The notes under the pieces: model-generated
The model's database searches: none
What the model was told of the DNA's origin: nothing
Seen by the model: the letters and a program-made list of their open reading frames with translations, nothing else
Shown here: positions 13,640-22,862 of the stretch, in pieces
How the letters are laid out: each line of letters starts with the position of its first letter
Numbering within the stretch: the first letter of the stretch is position 1
Position numbers and translations under genes: made by a program
NCBI GenBank assembly: GCA_022747635.1
Contig: JAKTNV010000005.1
Coordinates: 49,622,513 to 49,686,512, forward strand
Direction: 5' to 3'
From: Hetaerina americana
Taxonomy: Eukaryota; Arthropoda; Insecta; Odonata; Calopterygidae
DNA: 64,000 nt

Positions 13640-13669
13640 CGAGGTCTGTTTAAAAGTATCGCGAATTTT
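13640..13669 (+). repeat. Mariner left terminal inverted repeat
   Basis: Begins CGAGGTCTGTT directly after a TA. It aligns with the reverse complement of 15606-15636 with a few mismatches and a one-base offset. Confidence 0.88.
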
Positions 13670-13821
13670 GAATTTCTCTCGGTTACGTATATTTGATTTT
13701 ACGTTTTTTTGTGGCGTTATATTGGTACTTATGTCTCTCACTTATGCTGAAAAGTTCGGCCATTTTGAATGTTCAGTTGATTGTTGACAACTGTTTTGCT
13801 TGGACGTGTTTTAGCTTGTGA

Positions 13822-14583
13822 ATGGGCATGGGCAATGATTTGAGCATGACACGGGTCGCCGCGAAATTCGTACCAAAATTGCTCAATTTCGACCAAAAAC
13901 AGCAACGCATTAACTTTGCTAATGAGGTATTGGACTCTGTCCGCAACGACTCAAATTCGCTCCAGAGGGTCATAACTGGTAACGAATCATGGGTTTGTGG
14001 TTATGATGTGGAAACTAAAGCTCAATCATCCCAATGGAAGCTGCAGCACGAGCTAAGACCGAAAAAAGCGTGCCAAGTTCGGTCGAACGTGAAAGTTTTG
14101 CTCACAGTTTTCTTCGATTGCAGGGGCGTGGTGCATCATGAGTTCTTGCCACAGGGTAGAACGGTAAATAAGGAATATTAACTGCAAGTTATGCGCAATT
14201 TGCGCGAAGCAATCCGCCACAAACGCCCGTATTTGTGGAAGAATAAAAATTGGCTTTTGCACCATGACAACGCCCCTGCTTACACATCGTTACTTGTGCG
14301 CGAATTTGTGGCCAAAAACAACACACTAATGATGCCGCAGCAACCGTATTCCCCAGATCTGCCCCCCAGTGACTTTTTCTTGTTCCCGAAACTGAAGAGG
14401 CCCATGAAAGGACGACGCAACGCTACGCTTGACGAGATAAAGACTGCATCGTAGGAGGAGCTGAACAAGATCACAGAATATGATTTTTTGAAATGCTTCG
14501 AGGATTGGAAAAAACGTTGGCACAAGGGAATGACACCTAATGGAGATTACTTTGAAGGGGACAAAATAGATATTCATGAATAA
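13822..14583 (+). pseudogene. Mariner transposase, N-terminally deleted and inactive
   Basis: One reading frame of 253 codons plus a terminal stop is clearly a mariner (DD34D) transposase, normally about 345 residues. Recognisable blocks are MGNDLSMTRVAAKFVPKLL, TGNESWVCGYD, LLHHDNAPAYT and YSPDLPPSDFFLFPKLK. The first catalytic Asp (normally TGDE-type) is Asn, codon AAC at 13981-13983. The second Asp (HHDNAP) and third Asp (PPSD) remain. Two in-frame stops break it: TAA at 14179-14181 and TAG at 14452-14454. The N-terminal helix-turn-helix DNA-binding region is missing upstream of 13822. Sequence after the final stop runs straight into the right terminal region and the inserted PLE. Confidence 0.92.
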
Positions 14584-14602
14584 ATAAATAATTTTTGGAA
14601 AC

Positions 14603-14616
14603 ACACAAAAGTCGTG
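14603..14616 (+). repeat. Left copy of PLE target-site duplication
   Basis: The 14-base string acacaaaagtcgtg is repeated exactly at 15602-15615. In the right-hand copy it continues straight into the mariner terminal repeat, showing that it is host (mariner) sequence duplicated on insertion. Confidence 0.85.
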
Positions 14617-14651
14617 TTTTCCAAGATTATTCGGGTCTCCCACCGGGTCCA
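14617..14651. repeat. PLE left inverted repeat, 35 bp
   Basis: Exact reverse complement of 15535-15569. It sits directly at the left insertion boundary, so the truncated element begins with an inverted copy of part of its own 3' end. Confidence 0.9.
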
Positions 14652-15434
14652 TTGGGACATAGCGTCTACCGCAAACCGACGCACACAGACCTTTACCTCA
14701 ACGGAAGAAGTCACCATCACCCCTCCCAGAGAATGGCGGTTCTATCAACGCTTATACACCGAGCAAGAGCAATATCTGACACAGAAAGTCTTCACAAGGA
14801 GCTGCTGCACCTTAAGAAGACTTTCAGGCAAAATGGCTACAGCGAGAGAGAAATCGCCTTGGCTCTAAAAAGGACCGTCAAGCCGCGGGCCTCCACACCG
14901 AAGGAAGCCGATCCAAAACCACTGGCAAGGGCGGGTCTACCCTTTGTCTCCACGGTCTCGGGGAAGGTCACGAGAATACTGAAGAGGTACAACATCGACA
15001 CCTACTTCCGTCCCTGTAACAAACTCAGGGACGAATTAGTAAGGGCAAAGGACCCCTGTGGCCTCATGACCCCGGGAGTATACCGAATACCCTGCGAGTG
15101 CGGCCAAGTCTACGTGGGAGAGACCGGAAGGACCATCGCTACAAGGTTAAAAGAACACCGGAGACACCTCAGACTGTGCCAACCCGAGAAATCGGCCATT
15201 GCAGAGCACAGCATCATCTCCGACCACAGCATTCGGTGGGAGGAGACAAGGGTCCTTTGCCGAGAAGAAAAATTCTGGGAAAGATTGACTAAGGAAGCAA
15301 TAGCGATCCGGCTCGAAAACAAATCCATTAACCGAGACAGCGGATACTCCCTCAGTAATGCGTGGAAACCCATTTTGAGGAACATAAGGCAAAACAAGAG
15401 GGGGAAAGCGTCCGACCAATCAGACGTGACCTGA
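14652..15434 (+). CDS. PLE polyprotein C-terminal part: RT thumb plus GIY-YIG endonuclease
   Basis: An open frame, 279 codons counting from the ATG at 14595, whose element-derived part starts at about 14652. It opens with SVYRKPTHTDLYLNG, the conserved block just after the reverse transcriptase palm in PLEs. A basic linker follows, then a GIY-YIG endonuclease: GVYRIPCECG and VYVGETGRTI (residues 161-181 from the ATG), catalytic-type Arg in TRLKEH (184-188), and the downstream INRDSGYSLSNAW block (245-257). The CxC before the YVG motif is typical of PLE endonucleases. The fingers/palm with the catalytic Asp residues are missing because of 5' truncation. The first codons, up to about 14651, come from inverted terminal sequence and duplicated mariner, not true coding sequence. 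The frame has no internal stops, suggesting a fairly young insertion. Confidence 0.88.
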   Translation: MGHSVYRKPTHTDLYLNGRSHHHPSQRMAVLSTLIHRARAISDTESLHKELLHLKKTFRQNGYSEREIALALKRTVKPRASTPKEADPKPLARAGLPFVSTVSGKVTRILKRYNIDTYFRPCNKLRDELVRAKDPCGLMTPGVYRIPCECGQVYVGETGRTIATRLKEHRRHLRLCQPEKSAIAEHSIISDHSIRWEETRVLCREEKFWERLTKEAIAIRLENKSINRDSGYSLSNAWKPILRNIRQNKRGKASDQSDVT

Positions 15435-15447
15435 CCTCCCGACCAGA

Positions 15448-15457
15448 CTATATAAGG
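15448..15457 (+). promoter_or_regulatory. TATA-like box in PLE 3' region
   Basis: CTATATAAGG lies about 30 bp upstream of the hammerhead-like motif, just after the PLE coding frame. PLE terminal repeats are known to contain promoter sequence, so an internal promoter is plausible. This is inferred from position and motif only. Confidence 0.4.
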
Positions 15458-15479
15458 CGGCCAAACCTGAGTACCGACA

Positions 15480-15522
15480 TGCCCTGAAGACGATGGACGA
15501 CTCGGCCATCGAAACGTCGGCA
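15480..15522 (+). ncRNA. Hammerhead-ribozyme-like motif in PLE terminal region
   Basis: The parts of a type I hammerhead appear in order. Stem I is TGCC (15480-15483) with GGCA (15519-15522). The core box is CTGAAGA (15484-15490). Stem II is GATGG (15492-15496) with CCATC (15506-15510). Then come GAAA (15511-15514), a minimal A-C/G-T stem III, and the cleavage triplet GTC (15516-15518). Deviations from the canonical form are an extra C after the core box (15491) and a stem III with no loop. Hammerhead motifs with very short stem III are documented in PLE terminal repeats and may act as dimers. Self-cleavage is not shown by sequence alone. Confidence 0.6.
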
Positions 15523-15534
15523 ACCCTACGAACG

Positions 15535-15569
15535 TGGACCCGGTGGGAGACCCGAATAATCTTGGAAAA
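15535..15569. repeat. PLE right inverted repeat, 35 bp
   Basis: Partner of 14617-14651. Immediately after its CGAATAAT segment, a 10-base gap leads to ATTATTCG (15571-15578), giving a small 8-bp terminal hairpin before the last 23 bp of the element. Confidence 0.9.
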
Positions 15570-15605
15570 CATTATTCGCCGGGAAAGTACCAGATCATTC
15601 TACAC

Positions 15606-15636
15606 AAAAGTCGTGATACGTTTTGAACAAACCTCG
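15606..15636 (-). repeat. Mariner right terminal inverted repeat
   Basis: Ends AACAAACCTCG, the reverse complement of the left end's CGAGG(T/C)(T/C)TGTT. Its inner bases overlap the PLE target duplication copy at 15602-15615. The PLE therefore landed inside, or at the edge of, this terminal repeat. Confidence 0.85.
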
Positions 15637-16142
15637 CACTTGATTACCTGTACTACCGTATTCACAAATTATTAGCCCAAAAGCAAAAGAATTCCTCATA
15701 TCGGTTGATTCGGCGATGAGTTACTCTAAACTTTGCGGTTAGCTCTCACTTGCAATTGCAATGAGAGGCTAGACGTATTCTGTTTCACTATTGAACCCGA
15801 ACGGTATTTATGTATCGTTTTAAGTCATGCATGTGACCCCTGTGCTTTTATCGAATCCTAGTTGAGAATTTCCAATAATAATGTGACACTTTCTGTTTTT
15901 TCAGGGAGAGAGCTTTTCTCTCCGCCTTGAGAAATTTGTAAATTAGACCCTTGCGAGGAGGGTCGTATTTGAGGTCTAATCGACGCGAAATTTCACCATC
16001 TCCTTTTTCATTTATATATTTCCCGCTTTTCGTGTGATGAGGTCGGTTTCTTTTTGAAGGTCCGTAGATTTTCTGACATATTTTGCCCATTTTAGTTCCG
16101 ATGCTGAGATATGGATGATATGTGTTAGACAAATTGGTCATA
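15637..16142. other. Noncoding spacer
   Basis: Short stretch between the mariner end and the LINE fragment. Part of 16080-16142 may be the decayed upstream end of the LINE. Nothing else is recognisable. Confidence 0.4.
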
Positions 16143-16480
16143 TTAATTCCGATGCTCTGTAGCGAGAGAATTCTGATAATTAAGTTAGATGGAAAGCCTA
16201 CCGATGCAGTGATAATGCAAGTGCACATACCGAGGTCCAGCTATTTAGAAGATGGAAGGGATGGAGTTCTACGAGCAACTGTAAGAAGTTATCATGCAGT
16301 GAAAGGAAAGGAGGACTTAATCGTAATGGGCGACTAGATGGAGGTGGTCGGAGAAAGTAAACATAGGATTAGCAGAGGGCAGTTTCAGTTGGGGAAAATA
16401 AATTACATAGAAGAAAGACTTATGTAGTTCTGCAATGAGAAGAATAAGGTAGTGGTGAATACACGTTATGCATACGGATA
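16143..16480 (+). pseudogene. LINE endonuclease-domain fragment
   Basis: The translation resembles the apurinic-type endonuclease (exonuclease-endonuclease-phosphatase fold) domain of non-LTR retrotransposons: SERILIIKLDGKPTDAVIMQV, then KGKEDLIVMGD, VVGESK, QLGK and FCNEKNKVVVNTR, in the expected order. It keeps the catalytic-type Asp of the GD-N block, but the residue after GD is a stop (TAG at 16335-16337) and the Asn is replaced by Met. Another stop follows in the RLM-stop-FCNEKN segment, and more occur after 16480. No reverse transcriptase follows, so this is a dead internal piece of a LINE. Confidence 0.75.
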
Positions 16481-19400
16481 GAAATACATGCAGAGTTTAT
16501 TGTAGCGTGGGGTATCTCTTGTAAGGCGAGGCTAAAAAAGTTTACAGCCTGTGTTCATCCACACCCTACCTTAATTTTGTAGGTTACCAAATATTAATAT
16601 TAGAATGGAAGACGAGGTGAATTCCGCGAAATTTCAGAGTAAACATATGAATGCGCTAGTAAAGGTTGCAAAATACAACAAAGATCCTATCTGAAATGTA
16701 TATAAAACACGGCTAGTTTCAATTTATAACACTTACCTTCCGAACATGTGCTGTATTACAATTTGTTTACCTTAGTCATCCTCAATTTTGACATTACTAT
16801 TGCTGTAAAACAGCCACCTCCAAATTACATTTACTAGCAATTACCATTTCGACTATATGCGCATTGAAAAACACTATTTTGCAAATGGTGGATAGTATCA
16901 TTAGGAAAATATGATAGACTCGTGATTTAGGCCTTGTTTTGAAAAAATTCCAAAAAGAGAGTATTTGAAAAATTCATTTTTCACCATTTCATCTGAAAAT
17001 GTTTCATTTGAAGCATTATAAATTCATTTACGTAGACTAAAATTACTTAAGGATTCTAATTCCCTCACACTCGAGGTTTTTTTTTACCATTATCTCATTT
17101 TATTTCATGAAAGCTAACAGACATTAGATAGCATTGAACGTAAGAAAAGACCTGTCAATGTAGTACATCCTAAAGGAAGTCAGTTGACCATTTCATTCAT
17201 GATTTTCCTTTGATGTGATATTTTCACTCACAAAATATCGAGAATCTTTAGGGTAATAGACAAATAAAAACATTTCATTTTCTTTTTTTAATATATTTTC
17301 CATTTCAATGAATAAAATGATATGAACAATGATGAAAGCTCCTTCTCGATGACACCAGTGTCCATTACGAAAAGAAAGCCGCGACACATTCTACATTTAA
17401 AAATAATTAAGGCAAGGCGTTAAAAAAATACAGATCTGCACTTTCGGCAGTGGAACAAAGAATCATTCTCCAAGTACACAATTAAGGGATTTGTTTTCTG
17501 TTTGGGAGGGATAGCCTTTGAACAATGTCACAAATATATATTATGTACAAATTTATCAAATATTTACAAAAGATTCTAATTATTTTCTTCTTTTTTATCG
17601 GCAAGAGTATGGACCACAAACTCGTAGTAAGAGGCACCCGATTCGGGGGGGGGAGGACGTGGGGACGGGGAGGGGTGGGAGAGAAGAATAAAAGCTTAGC
17701 AGCGTGTCGAGAACGGTTGTGGGGAGGGGTGGGGGGTCACCACCGAGCCCGCACTTCCATTTTTCGTGAATCCCTCACACCCTCCCCCTCCACCATTTCA
17801 CTCATCAAAACCAATGACCCACTCCAGTGCGGTGAGGGGGAGGGAAGGGGGGGGGGGTTTGGACGTGCGAAAATTAGCTTGAATCGGCAAGCGTGCGGGC
17901 AAAGAAAAATGGAAGACTGTGATATTTTCGTGAAAATGAAGAAGTGTCGTGCGCGACGGATGGATTTGGTGGGAAACGTTGAGCAATGCGATTAAATACA
18001 AAGGGGGGGCAAAAAAATAACATTGGCCGACCGGGCGCCGGGAGGGATGAAACAGAGCGACGCCGAATATTCTTAAAAAGAGCACAGTGCGAAAAACGAC
18101 ATCGTGCTTCGGCACCGAGCCGGAACAGACAAACAAACCACACGAATAATAATAATAACATTACGAAAAAACAGTCGTTTTTTTACCATCGACACGAGGG
18201 CTTTTAACAATCATAGCACGACAAGAATGAACCAGCGGCCATCTAAGGGATACTTTTTTTTTCTCTGTCTCCTCCTAAAAAAATGTAAAAATGATTAACA
18301 TACATTAAAAAGCTGTCTTATTTAGGAACCATTACTCCACGTGATCTCAGTCCTACTTCTTATTTAAAGCCGCGGACGTGCTAGCCCCCAAGTGGCGACG
18401 CATCTCACTATCACACATTTATATATATGTACATAAATAACCTCATATCCTCTTTAAAAAATTTAACAACCATTTCAAGGAATATGACTTGAGAATATCA
18501 AATGTAAAAATCAGCCTTCATTCTAGCTCTTAAAAAAACCCAATGCATATATTGTTATATCACCTATTTAAAAAAATTAACTACACAGTTTAATGTTCCT
18601 AATATGTATGTACACGTTTAGAGAAATTGGTTTTATTCGGAATAAAAACAAATGAAACCAATCGTATGTTTGTGCTGACTAGAGAAATCAAAAGAGCAAA
18701 CTTAAAAAAAAAAAATATGATGAGCATTTACAAATGTTTTTTTTTAAGGCGACATTTTTTCCATGGTGACGGATTGTTTGGGATGGCTATAATCAGTTGC
18801 CGTAGGTGCAGGAAAGAAGCTATGTCTAAAACGACACGTAGCGTTCAGACGTTTGAGGCTGACGGCTCGATCTCCATAGGCGAATGCAACATTCGGAAGA
18901 CTTCCCGGGGGAGGGGCGGATGGCAAATACACGCTCCCCTCCCCCCTCTCACTCCATTTCTTCTGTGGTGATCTTCAGGACGGGCGCCTTTAAAGAGGCG
19001 ACACACTTATCACTTGTATTACTCCTCTCCCAGGTCACCGGTGGTGTCAACTGCTGAAAAGAAAAGGAAAAAAATATATGAGCATTGTTTGCAGAGAATT
19101 TGAAAAATTGGCGAATTGCGGAATAGTAAATTTTTATTTGGTAGCGAGTCAACACAAAAAAGGAAAATACTAACAAAACAAACCGGAGATTTAAAAAAAA
19201 ACTCTATCCCCACTTTTAGAATATATCGAAGAGGCGCGAAAATCCTGTGACAGTAATCATTTTGTGAAGTTTGAAAAACAACCAACCTCACGCCAAAGTA
19301 TACCAGCAATTGTGCGTCGACTTATTAACTCTTCAACGAGAACTACCGACCAAATGCTTCCAAGACCGTCCTGGGAGAATGATGCCCCACATGGCGTCAA

Positions 19401-21640
19401 AATCTTCGTTGTAATCACGGGGAAGCGACAATTTAGAACGGGGAAATGAAAATGTGGAAAAAATTACATTTTCGTTTTTTATGTTACGATCTCCTCCAGT
19501 GTCAACTAGCCATGAAGCTGGAAGAAGAGAGCGTGAACATTTAGTCCAGAAGAAAAAGATATTTTAATCATTAAATGTGACATCTGAGAGTATTGATACG
19601 TGAATGAATAAAAATCCCCGACGGATCAATTTCACCAATTTCAAATTCTTCATCATGAAAAAATACGTTATGTTATCATTTGAAATAGCAACCAGATCAA
19701 TCAGAACGACACCTCAAAGAGTGGAATAAATCTCACTTTGGCAAGGCCTATAAGTTGTTGATAAGATCGGAAGACTAATGTACCTAACGCTACGTGAGTT
19801 AAGGAAATAAATTATCTCATATGTAAGTAGGGCGTGCTCACGCACCTTAATCTGTCACGACTGAGAAGTGCTGGATTCCCAAGGCCGATGAAGGCACCTA
19901 CATTCGACCTATCTCGCGGGTGGGAAATTTAAATTTGAAATATCACACGAAAACACAGTCTATACCAAACACTAATAGATGAGCGGGATCGTCAGTAGAA
20001 CGGGTCAGAGAGACGGAGAGGTGGCGAGCTCAAAAACTTCCCGACAGCCCCGCAAATAATTTCTCGCAGTTATCCTACGGGCGAAGAAGCCGTACCAACA
20101 CCCACGTTGCATAAAATTCATTTTGATGACCTACGGCACCAAAAGCTTCATTCCTATATGTATTCGGGACAAGGTGACATATTTTTGGACTAAAAAAATA
20201 TGAAACGCTAGCTTAGTAATGCGTTTATAAACGGATTGGTGGTTGGAATGGTGTCAAACGAAACACCCACGTACCGTGGACAATAAAAAGCACATTCGTG
20301 GATGGAAATTTCATTGGCCGACCGTCAAAATTAATTCTATTCTCGAAGAAAAAAAACGGAATTCAAGATGGGGAGTAACATACCAACCCCTTTAGTAATA
20401 TATTTGGCTTGCAAGTCACCAATTGCAATAGTACGCGTAATTGAAAAATAAACCGATGAAACGAGGAAGGAATTCCGCTTTGATCCTGCAGAAATACCAG
20501 AATCAAATATTAAGAAGTCTTTACTACTCCTTTCCCGAGATCATTATCATAACTTGAATAAAATAGTGAGTAAAGACAATAGACTCGCGGTACCATGACG
20601 AACAGTCGAAAGCAAATCCTTTAGGGTATTGCCCAGGTGCAGATTAAATATTCTTAACAAATTTTAAACTAGAAATATCAAGACCCACTTATATGGTGCG
20701 ATAAGACTGCGTAACAAAGGTGTGCTAATGCAACCTTTTCTTTCCTCTACTTCACATAATTTCACATACTTCGTGGTGACTCGAAAGTGTAGTAACATAG
20801 CGGATTAAGGGTTGCGTGCGGCGATACCATTTTTGACGGCGAGTGGGGGAAATTAAGCCAACAGAAGCGCCACATGACGTGTACGCTCCCCTCTTGCCGA
20901 TTTCCGCGTATTGTATAGTCATCAGACTCGAATATTTCGGAGTGACTGAACGGCCGAAACTAATTTTTACAGCTCCCCCTTCATTCACCACACCCGACCT
21001 CTGGCTGAGAGACCAAACTTAGTGGGATCGCTGCTCTAGCTCATCCAAGACGAAGGACTGTTCGAATATTCAGCGGATGGGACGGGGGCGCAAGCTTACG
21101 ACACCGCTTGGTGGATCAAATTGAGACGCGCCAGGGTGACCGTCATGCAAAACTCCTAATCCGTGAGAGCATTGTGTAACGGTCGACTCAGGTGTTCGTG
21201 ATCCAAATTACGGGTTCGACTGAAGAGTATCACCGCCCTCACAAGAGCGGATCCAACGGTGAATGAAGGGCGGTAATACGAAATAAAACATTTTAAATCT
21301 CGTCCTTCACCCTTAAGGTGATGTCATTCATAATATAAAACAAATATTATAGTATTAAGCATTGATATTATGAAATAAAATACATAAATTGACATCTGAT
21401 GAAAATAGAAGTGCCTTTTGGGATGAAATATGGCAAGGAGTCTGGAATACGACCATCTAAACAAAGAACATCCCCTTTCCGAAGAATCATTCGAGTTTCA
21501 TTCGGAACTCTATTTAGTCACAATTGACAGGTGCTCTCGTACGCTGGGTGCTTTTGATTTTATCATCAGTATCGTTTGTATGGCTAAAATATTTCATTCA
21601 TAGTTTCAATTATATTACTCGTCATTCATTTATCACCCAC
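16481..21640. other. Noncoding DNA, AT-rich with G-rich tracts
   Basis: About 5 kb without a recognised gene. G-rich tracts with several G runs lie at 17640-17740 and 17829-17860, and a poly(A) run sits near 18703-18714. A weak tRNA-like box B (GGGTTCGACTG, near 21211) has no convincing partner. The frames at 17525-18207 are low-complexity. Confidence 0.4.
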
Positions 21641-22300
21641 CCAACCCCCGCGGGATGTAGGCAGGGGCCCGCCCATGGGTCTGATGCAACAGCCGACTAT
21701 GATTGCGCGCATGGAAAACTCGGAACCGAGGCCGTAACGCAATCTAAGTGCCTTTGGATCGCTTCGTCGCACTCACCGCAGTCCGTTCTGGGACTGTCTC
21801 TGCTTTCCGTAATAGCACACCCCTGCAAGATATACGAAGCGATTGGATTAAGAAGTTTCCAGCAAATCGCATTCAGCTTATTTCGGTCCCGTTCCTCACT
21901 CGCTCTTCCACTCCTCCTCCACGCGCCCACGCCTCTCGAGTGTAACGCCCACTCATATATAAATAGTGTGCGGAAGGGAATGAGGGTTGCAGGGAGGCGA
22001 CCGGTGGCGAAATTCACAAACTCTCAACCCCCCCCCCCTCCCCGCTCCGGTCACAAGGCAGAATGGACGCACGGAGCTAAGCGAGCAAACATCCGCTGCC
22101 AAAACGACCGTGATCAATCTCCGCTGCGACCCGAGCGAAACGTCGCGAAATTCCCTCGGGATCCGATTGGGCCGGGGACCATGCGCCCAGGGTTGTCTTG
22201 GTACGACGGCCCGCCCAGCCATTTGATCGGGCAGCACCCCACGCTGGTGCGGCCATGGGTGTTTTCCAGCACCCGAAAAAGTGTTGATAGCGAAGACTTT
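21641..22300. other. GC/CpG-rich patch
   Basis: This block is clearly richer in CpG than its flanks and holds overlapping open frames on both strands, the longest at 21524-22309 on the plus strand. None shows a known domain. Together with the TATA-like site inside it, the patch could be a promoter region or an unrecognised transcription unit. Confidence 0.35.
21956..21965 (+). promoter_or_regulatory. TATA-box-like site in a CpG-rich patch
   Basis: TATATAAATA lies inside the GC-rich block, where such a string is not expected from local composition. A plus-strand transcript would start about 30 bp downstream. No gene was recognised downstream, so this is only a candidate. Confidence 0.3.
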
Positions 22301-22826
22301 GTGAACTAAGCTGCATTACCATACGACCCTCGGAAATTAAGCTTCGAAATGTTGAAACGATGAAAGAATGTGTATATTCTGCAATTCAGTAATTTTTTAA
22401 AAGTGTATTAAGGAGTCGAGGAATGTGATGTTTTTTTCTCAAGTGAAAATCATCCAGTTGAATTTAACCATACGGATATATACTTGGATCAGTTCATCTT
22501 CATGTTTCGCTCCAGAGAAACAGCTTACATACTTCGAGTGCCATTTTGTGTAATTCACATAATGCAAGGTAACCAGTTAAATTATCCCTTTGGAAGTTAG
22601 GCCTTCCAATAGCATCACTAAGATTCAATCGCTAGAGTAATCATTTGCAGAGACGGGCATGAAGAGAACCAGACAAGGAAATCACGATATGCCATTCGAA
22701 TACTATGAATACCTAATCACCATTGCTGATCTCATTAGTGTAACCTAGTTCAGGAATCACAATGATATTATATATATATATATATAATAATATAAATATA
22801 AATATATATAAATATATATATATAAC

Positions 22827-22862
<36 letters not shown>

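Larger units (their letters stand above)
14617..15601 (+). mobile_element. 5'-truncated Penelope-like element inside the mariner
   Basis: A 985-bp insert bracketed by a 14-bp direct repeat. It encodes the last part of a PLE polyprotein (the segment after the reverse transcriptase core, then a GIY-YIG endonuclease). A 3' noncoding region follows with a TATA-like box, a hammerhead-like motif and a 35-bp segment that is the reverse complement of the element's own first 35 bp. PLEs are known to be often 5'-truncated and to carry direct or inverted terminal repeats. The reverse transcriptase core is absent, so this copy cannot move by itself. Confidence 0.85.
13640..15636 (+). mobile_element. Decayed mariner transposon interrupted by a PLE
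   Basis: Terminal inverted repeats of about 30 bp bound the element: CGAGGTCTGTTTAAAAGTAT at the left and, reversed, CGAGGTTTGTTCAAAACGTA at the right. A TA dinucleotide (13638-13639) precedes the left end. The right flank reads CA, consistent with a mutated TA target duplication. Without the PLE insertion and one duplicated target copy, the element is about 1.0 kb, shorter than the usual 1.3 kb, because the transposase N-terminal region is deleted. It cannot encode a working transposase. Confidence 0.9.

Noticed and set aside
15110..15523. Minus-strand open frames opposite the PLE
   Set aside because: Shadow frames of the GIY-YIG coding strand.
21175..21245. Possible tRNA-derived sequence with box B GGGTTCGACTG
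   Set aside because: The last box B bases differ from consensus and no acceptor or anticodon pairing was found.
21524..22309. 261-codon plus-strand open frame
   Set aside because: Overlaps open frames on both strands in a CpG-rich block and shows no domain or codon pattern that I can support.
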